Below are positions 60,121-64,000 of a stretch of 64,000 bases of DNA, piece by piece. The notes under the pieces are model-generated. The model saw only the letters and a list, made by a program, of their open reading frames with translations. It was not told where the DNA came from and did no database searches. A program made the position numbers and the translations under genes. This stretch comes from Rhizobium sp. L43 (GTDB lineage: Bacteria; Pseudomonadota; Alphaproteobacteria; Rhizobiales; Rhizobiaceae). The DNA lies in the NCBI RefSeq assembly GCF_002531725.1, contig NZ_NWSQ01000002.1, positions 248,001 through 312,000 on the forward strand. The letters run 5' to 3'. Positions within the stretch are counted from its first letter, which is position 1. Every line of letters begins with the position of its first letter.

Positions 60121-61092
60121 TCAACGCTCCTTCGTATAGGGCACGCCGCCGGCCTTCGGCGGGATCGCGACGCCGATGAAGCCGGCAAGCAGGATGCAGG
60201 TGAGGATATAGGGCAGCGCCTGGAAGACCTGAACCGGCACTTCGCCGATCAGCGGCACTTGCTTGCCCTGCATGAAGTTCGCCAGCGCATCGAGGAAGCC
60301 GAAGAGCAGGCAGGCAAACATCACAGGCACCGGCTTCCACTTGGCGAAGACGAGGGCGGCGAGCGCGATATAACCCTTGCCGGCCGACATGTCCTTGATG
60401 AAGGCAGCGGACTGGGCGATTGCCAGATAGGTACCGGCAAAGCCGCAGAGGATACCGGCGCACATGACGGCACGGTAGCGCAGCCAGGCGACCGAAATGC
60501 CGGCCGTATCGACCGCGCCCGGATTTTCGCCGACAGCGCGCAGCCTGAGGCCGAAGCGCGTGCGGTACAGAACCCACCAGGAGAAGGGCACGGCGAGGAA
60601 GGCGAGATAGGTGAGGATATTGTTGCCCGATATGACGTTGGCGTAGAGCGGGCCGACGATCGGTATGTCGCGGGCGACATCGGCGCCCGGCAGGATGATC
60701 GGTGCGAAGCGCGCATCCGCCGGCAGCTGCGGCGAGCGCCCGCCCTGGCCGAACCAGGCCTGACCGAGCACGATGGTGATGCCGGCGATGAAGAAATTGA
60801 TCGCCACACCCGAGATGATCTGGTTGCCGCGATTGGTGATCGAGGCAAAGCCATGCACGAGGCTGAGCGCCACGGAGCAGACCACGCCGGCGCCAAGGCC
60901 TGCCCAGGCCGAGCCCGTGAGATAGGCCACACAGGCGGCGGCGAAGGCCGAGCCAAGCATCTTGCCTTCGAGACCGATATCGAAGATGCCGGCGCGTTCG
61001 GAAAACAGGCCGGCAAGTGCGGTGAAGATCAGCGGAATGGAGAGCCGGATCGTCGAGCTCAGAACGCTGATGAAAATTTCATAATATTCCAT
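60121..61092 (-). CDS. Nucleoside ABC transporter permease (YufQ/NupQ-like)
   Basis: A 323-residue BPD_transp_2 permease with about nine membrane segments. FSERAGIFDIGLEGKMLGSA near residues 30-49 and the ALSLVHGFASITNRGNQIIS region are the family signature. It pairs with the permease encoded just upstream. ATG 61092 is chosen because the upstream extension has no hydrophobic or conserved content. Confidence 0.94.
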   Translation of the reverse strand: MEYYEIFISVLSSTIRLSIPLIFTALAGLFSERAGIFDIGLEGKMLGSAFAAACVAYLTGSAWAGLGAGVVCSVALSLVHGFASITNRGNQIISGVAINFFIAGITIVLGQAWFGQGGRSPQLPADARFAPIILPGADVARDIPIVGPLYANVISGNNILTYLAFLAVPFSWWVLYRTRFGLRLRAVGENPGAVDTAGISVAWLRYRAVMCAGILCGFAGTYLAIAQSAAFIKDMSAGKGYIALAALVFAKWKPVPVMFACLLFGFLDALANFMQGKQVPLIGEVPVQVFQALPYILTCILLAGFIGVAIPPKAGGVPYTKER

Positions 61093-61102
61093 CGTCCGCT
61101 CC

Positions 61103-62206
61103 TCAGGCTCGCTTGAACTGCTGGTAGATGTGCACCATTGCCGGGCGGAACATATATTCAAGCGCGCCGGCAAACAGAATCACCAGCCCCTGAATGACGA
61201 GGATCATCTCGCGGGTGATGTTGGGCATTTCGAAGGAGATCCAGTCACCGCCCTGATAGAGGACGCCGAAAAGGATCGCAGCGAAGATAATGCCGAGCGG
61301 ATGGTTTCGTCCCATCAGCGACACGGCGATGCCGACGAAGCCCGCGCCACCGACGAACTCCACCTGCAGACGGGCCGACGAGCCCATGACCGGATTGAGC
61401 GCCATCATGCCGGCGAGCGCGCCAGAGAGCAGCATGGCGATGATGATGGTGCGCGCATGGGGCGTGCCGGCATAGTCGGCGGCTGTCGGGCTCATGCCCA
61501 GCGTGCGCATATCAAAGCCGAGCTTGCTGCGCCACACCAGCACCCAGACGAACCAGGCGGCGAACAGCGCGATGATGAAGGAGACGTTGAACGGGGCAGC
61601 GCCCAGTTTGGCTCCGAACATCGTCATGACCCAGCCGAGCTTCGGAAGCTGTCCGCCTTCGAGGAAGGTGCGGGTTTCCGGCGCCATTTTGCCCGGCACG
61701 ATCAGCACATGCACCAGCAGATAGACCATGAGGGCAGCTGCGATGTAATTGAACATGATCGTCGTGATGACGATATGGCTGCCGCGCTTGGCCTGCAGGA
61801 ACGCAGGAATGAAGGCCCAGGCGGCACCGAACAGGCCGGCGCCGATAACGGCGATCGGCATCGTCACGTACCACGGCACGTAACGATCGAGCGCCAGCGC
61901 CACCAGCGCACAGCCAAGCCCGCCAATATAGGCCTGACCTTCCGAGCCGATGTTGAAGAGGCCGGCATGGATGGCGACGGCGACAGACAGGCCGGTGAAG
62001 ATGAAACTGGTCGCGTAATAGAGCGTGAAGCCTATGCCTTCGCCGCTGCCGAAGGCGCCTTCGATCAGCAGCGAGAGGGCGGCAAGCGGGCTTTCGCCGA
62101 TCAGCCAGACGACGAAGCCCGAGATCAGGAAAGCGACGACCAAGTTCAAAAGCGGGATCAGACCGTAATTGATCCAGTTTGGTAGCGGAACGGAAGCAGT
62201 GCTCAT
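61103..62206 (-). CDS. Nucleoside ABC transporter permease (YufP/NupP-like)
   Basis: A 367-residue BPD_transp_2 permease with about ten membrane segments. HAGLFNIGSEGQAYIGGLGC near residue 85 is the coupling signature. A longer N-terminal region than its partner fits the YufP-type subunit. ATG 62206 follows GTGAGGCCTTT; an upstream TTG would overlap the ATPase gene. It lies seven bases after that gene. Confidence 0.94.
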   Translation of the reverse strand: MSTASVPLPNWINYGLIPLLNLVVAFLISGFVVWLIGESPLAALSLLIEGAFGSGEGIGFTLYYATSFIFTGLSVAVAIHAGLFNIGSEGQAYIGGLGCALVALALDRYVPWYVTMPIAVIGAGLFGAAWAFIPAFLQAKRGSHIVITTIMFNYIAAALMVYLLVHVLIVPGKMAPETRTFLEGGQLPKLGWVMTMFGAKLGAAPFNVSFIIALFAAWFVWVLVWRSKLGFDMRTLGMSPTAADYAGTPHARTIIIAMLLSGALAGMMALNPVMGSSARLQVEFVGGAGFVGIAVSLMGRNHPLGIIFAAILFGVLYQGGDWISFEMPNITREMILVIQGLVILFAGALEYMFRPAMVHIYQQFKRA

Positions 62207-62213
62207 AAAGGCC

Positions 62214-63725
62214 TCACGCGGCAATGCCGGCCATCATCAGGCCGAGGGTCTGTTCACCGGCATCGGGCGTCTTCTCGCCGACGACGTGGCCGGCGAACAT
62301 GACAAGGATACGGTCTGAAAGGGAGCGGATTTCATCGAGTTCCACGGAGACGAGCAGGATCGCCTTGCCGGCGTCGCGCATTTCGATGATCCGGCGGTGG
62401 ATGAATTCGATGGCGCCGATATCGACGCCGCGGGTCGGCTGGCCGATGATCAGCATCTTCGGATCGCGTTCGATTTCGCGGGCGACAACGATCTTCTGCT
62501 GGTTGCCGCCGGAGAAATTCGCCGTTTTCAGCCGCGGGTTCGGCGGGCGGATGTCGTATTTTTCGATCTTCTCCATCGCATCCTTGCGGATCGCTTCAAG
62601 ATCGAGCAACGGGCCGCGGCTGTAGCCCGGGCGGCGATGGTAGCCGAGCACCGAATTTTCATATTCCTCGAACTTCAGAACCAGCCCCATATGGTGGCGG
62701 TCCTCGGGAATATGGGCAAGGCCGAGTTCGCGCAGGCGGGCGGGATCTGCCTTGTCGATCGTCTGGCCGTCGAGAAGGATTTCGCCGGAGGCGGGCTTGC
62801 GGATGCCGGCAATCGCCTCCAGCAATTCGGACTGGCCGTTGCCGGCGACACCGGCAATGCCGACGATCTCGCCGGCGCGCACGTCGAAGGAGACATTGTC
62901 GACCATGGTGACGCCGCGATTGTCCTTGACGGTGAGATTGCGGACGGAGAGCACCGCGGCGCCCGGGTTGGCTTCACCCTTCTGCACGCGCAGCAGCACC
63001 CGGCGGCCGACCATTAGCTCGGCAAGCTCCTCCACCGTCGTTTCCGCCGTCTTGCGGGTCGCGACCATTTCGCCGCGGCGCATGACCGATACCGTGTCGG
63101 TGATCGCCATGATCTCGCGCAGCTTGTGGGTGATGAGGATGATCGTCTTGCCCTGGTCACGCAGCACCTTGAGGATGCGGAAAAGGTGATCGGCTTCAGC
63201 AGGCGTCAACACGCCTGTGGGCTCGTCGAGGATCAGGATCTCGGCGCCGCGATACATGGCTTTCAGAATTTCGACGCGCTGCTGCAGGCCGACCGGAAGC
63301 TCTTCGATCAGCGCGTCCGGATCGACCTCGAGGCCGTATTCCGTTTCCAGCCGCTTGAGTTCGGCACGGGCCGAGGCCACGCCTCTCGCCAGCAGCATGC
63401 CGCCTTCGGCGCCGAGCATGATGTTCTCGAGCACGGTGAAATTATCGACCAGCATGAAATGCTGGTGCACCATGCCGATGCCGGTGGCGATCGCCGCCTG
63501 GCTGTCACGGATGGTGACCGGATTGCCGTTGACGCGGATCTCGCCGCTGTCGGCATGGTAAAAACCATAGATGATCGACATCAGCGTCGATTTGCCGGCG
63601 CCGTTTTCGCCGATGATGCCGTGGATCGTCCCCTTGGCAACGGTAAGGTTGATGTCCTTGTTGGCATGGACGGCACCGAATTTCTTATCGATGCCGACAA
63701 GCTCGATAGCGGGCTTATCTGTCAC
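62214..63725 (-). CDS. Nucleoside ABC transporter ATPase, two fused domains (YufO/NupO-like)
   Basis: A roughly 503-residue protein with two nucleotide-binding domains. The first has a complete Walker A (GENGAGKST) and LILDEPTGVLTPAEA. The second has a degenerate Walker A region (GVAGNGQSELL without GKS) and a good signature FSGGNQQKIVVARE, the pattern of sugar/nucleoside importers. GTG 63725 is preferred with GGAG upstream; an in-frame TTG four codons earlier is possible. It drives the two permeases downstream. Confidence 0.93.
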   Translation of the reverse strand: MTDKPAIELVGIDKKFGAVHANKDINLTVAKGTIHGIIGENGAGKSTLMSIIYGFYHADSGEIRVNGNPVTIRDSQAAIATGIGMVHQHFMLVDNFTVLENIMLGAEGGMLLARGVASARAELKRLETEYGLEVDPDALIEELPVGLQQRVEILKAMYRGAEILILDEPTGVLTPAEADHLFRILKVLRDQGKTIILITHKLREIMAITDTVSVMRRGEMVATRKTAETTVEELAELMVGRRVLLRVQKGEANPGAAVLSVRNLTVKDNRGVTMVDNVSFDVRAGEIVGIAGVAGNGQSELLEAIAGIRKPASGEILLDGQTIDKADPARLRELGLAHIPEDRHHMGLVLKFEEYENSVLGYHRRPGYSRGPLLDLEAIRKDAMEKIEKYDIRPPNPRLKTANFSGGNQQKIVVAREIERDPKMLIIGQPTRGVDIGAIEFIHRRIIEMRDAGKAILLVSVELDEIRSLSDRILVMFAGHVVGEKTPDAGEQTLGLMMAGIAA

Positions 63726-63737
63726 GGCAGGCTCCAA

Positions 63738-63781
63738 ATAAGAAAAGGGCGTATGGCGAAAATCCCCTCCGCCATACGCCC
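63738..63781 (-). terminator. Attenuator hairpin between binding-protein gene and ABC ATPase gene
   Basis: CGCCATACGCCC (63770-63781) and GGGCGTATGGCG (63747-63758) form a perfect 12-bp stem with an 11-base loop; on the minus strand the stem is followed by TTTTCTTATTT. It lies 32 bases after the binding-protein stop and 21 bases before the ATPase start, so partial termination would raise binding-protein mRNA relative to the rest. Confidence 0.85.
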
Positions 63782-63813
63782 GATCTCAATCGTCGATTAC
63801 ATCAGGGCGCGGA

Positions 63814-64000
63814 TCACTTCGGGCAAGCATTGTCCGAGGTGTAATCGTGAACCTTGATGGTTCCTGCGATGATGTCGGCCTTGGCCTTGTCGACGGCGGC
63901 CTGCATTTCCGGCGTGATCAGCGACTTGTTGTTGTCGTCGATCGCAGCACCGACACCATCTTCCTTGACGCCGAGCGCCTGGACGCCACCGGTGAACTTG
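63814..64000 (-). CDS. BMP-family nucleoside-binding lipoprotein/periplasmic protein, C-terminal end
   Basis: The last 61 complete codons of a BMP (Bmp/PnrA/Med-type) periplasmic binding protein are in the window; the rest lies beyond base 64000. The visible part, FTGGVQALGVKEDGVG then ITPEMQAAVDKAKADIIAGT, and the ending IKVHDYTSDNACPK, matches the C-terminus of these purine-nucleoside receptors. It is the first of the transporter genes, followed by a strong hairpin before the ATPase gene. Confidence 0.88.
   Translation of the reverse strand, partial: KFTGGVQALGVKEDGVGAAIDDNNKSLITPEMQAAVDKAKADIIAGTIKVHDYTSDNACPK

Overview
The window is GC-rich alphaproteobacterial chromosome, almost certainly a Rhizobium of the leguminosarum/etli group. 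The grounds are the gene families (BA14K and DUF982 proteins, a CpaA-F/Tad pilus locus with a full CtrA-type site, PurU, a kinase/aminotransferase fusion) and several palindromic repeats of the kind scattered through rhizobial intergenic DNA. No rRNA, insertion sequence, prophage or CRISPR array was seen; the one RNA gene is a tRNA-Leu(CAG).

Layout. 1-4.9 kb: 3' end of lepA with its terminator, a small patch of decayed accessory sequence (a winged-helix-like orphan, an HTH fragment with an in-frame stop, a CcdA antitoxin remnant), then small housekeeping or conserved genes and the tRNA. 5.2-19.5 kb: a long co-directional surface-glycan cluster. It begins with an unusual acyl-processing block (AMP ligase, LuxE-like, LuxC-like, acyl carrier protein, FabZ-like hotdog, ThDP enzyme), continues with a NeuB-type synthase and a GNAT enzyme, and ends with CDP-6-deoxyhexose genes (rfbF, rfbG, C-methyltransferase, RfbC-like epimerase), a glycosyltransferase and a sugar aminotransferase. 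19.5-25.1 kb: a second polysaccharide group with a Wzz/GumC-like chain-length protein without kinase, divergent from a secreted GH5 glycosidase, a Wzy-like polymerase and an acyltransferase.

25.3-41.9 kb: metabolism and transport: purU, a 975-residue kinase / M23-like / class III aminotransferase fusion, a P1-family peptidase, a LysR regulator, a peptide-type ABC transporter lacking ATPase genes but followed by an amidase, an NlpC/P60 hydrolase, a MarR-like regulator, leucyl aminopeptidase, TadD and a LysE exporter. 42-53 kb: the Flp/Tad pilus machine (pilA, cpaA-F, tadB, tadC on the minus strand; a CpaC-N-like protein and two TadE-type pseudopilins on the plus strand).

53.1-64 kb: a nucleoside-salvage block. 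deoB-add-upp on the plus strand converge on a minus-strand operon running BMP binding protein, ABC ATPase, two permeases, cdd, punA, deoC, deoA. Together they import nucleosides, split them to bases and (deoxy)ribose phosphates, and pass the sugars to central metabolism. A strong hairpin after the binding-protein gene probably sets its expression above that of the downstream genes.

The best candidate for an undescribed system is the LuxE/LuxC/ACP/hotdog/ThDP block inside the glycan cluster. It looks like a machine that activates and reduces an acyl group to an aldehyde and delivers it to a sugar or sugar acid. This is inference from gene families and context.
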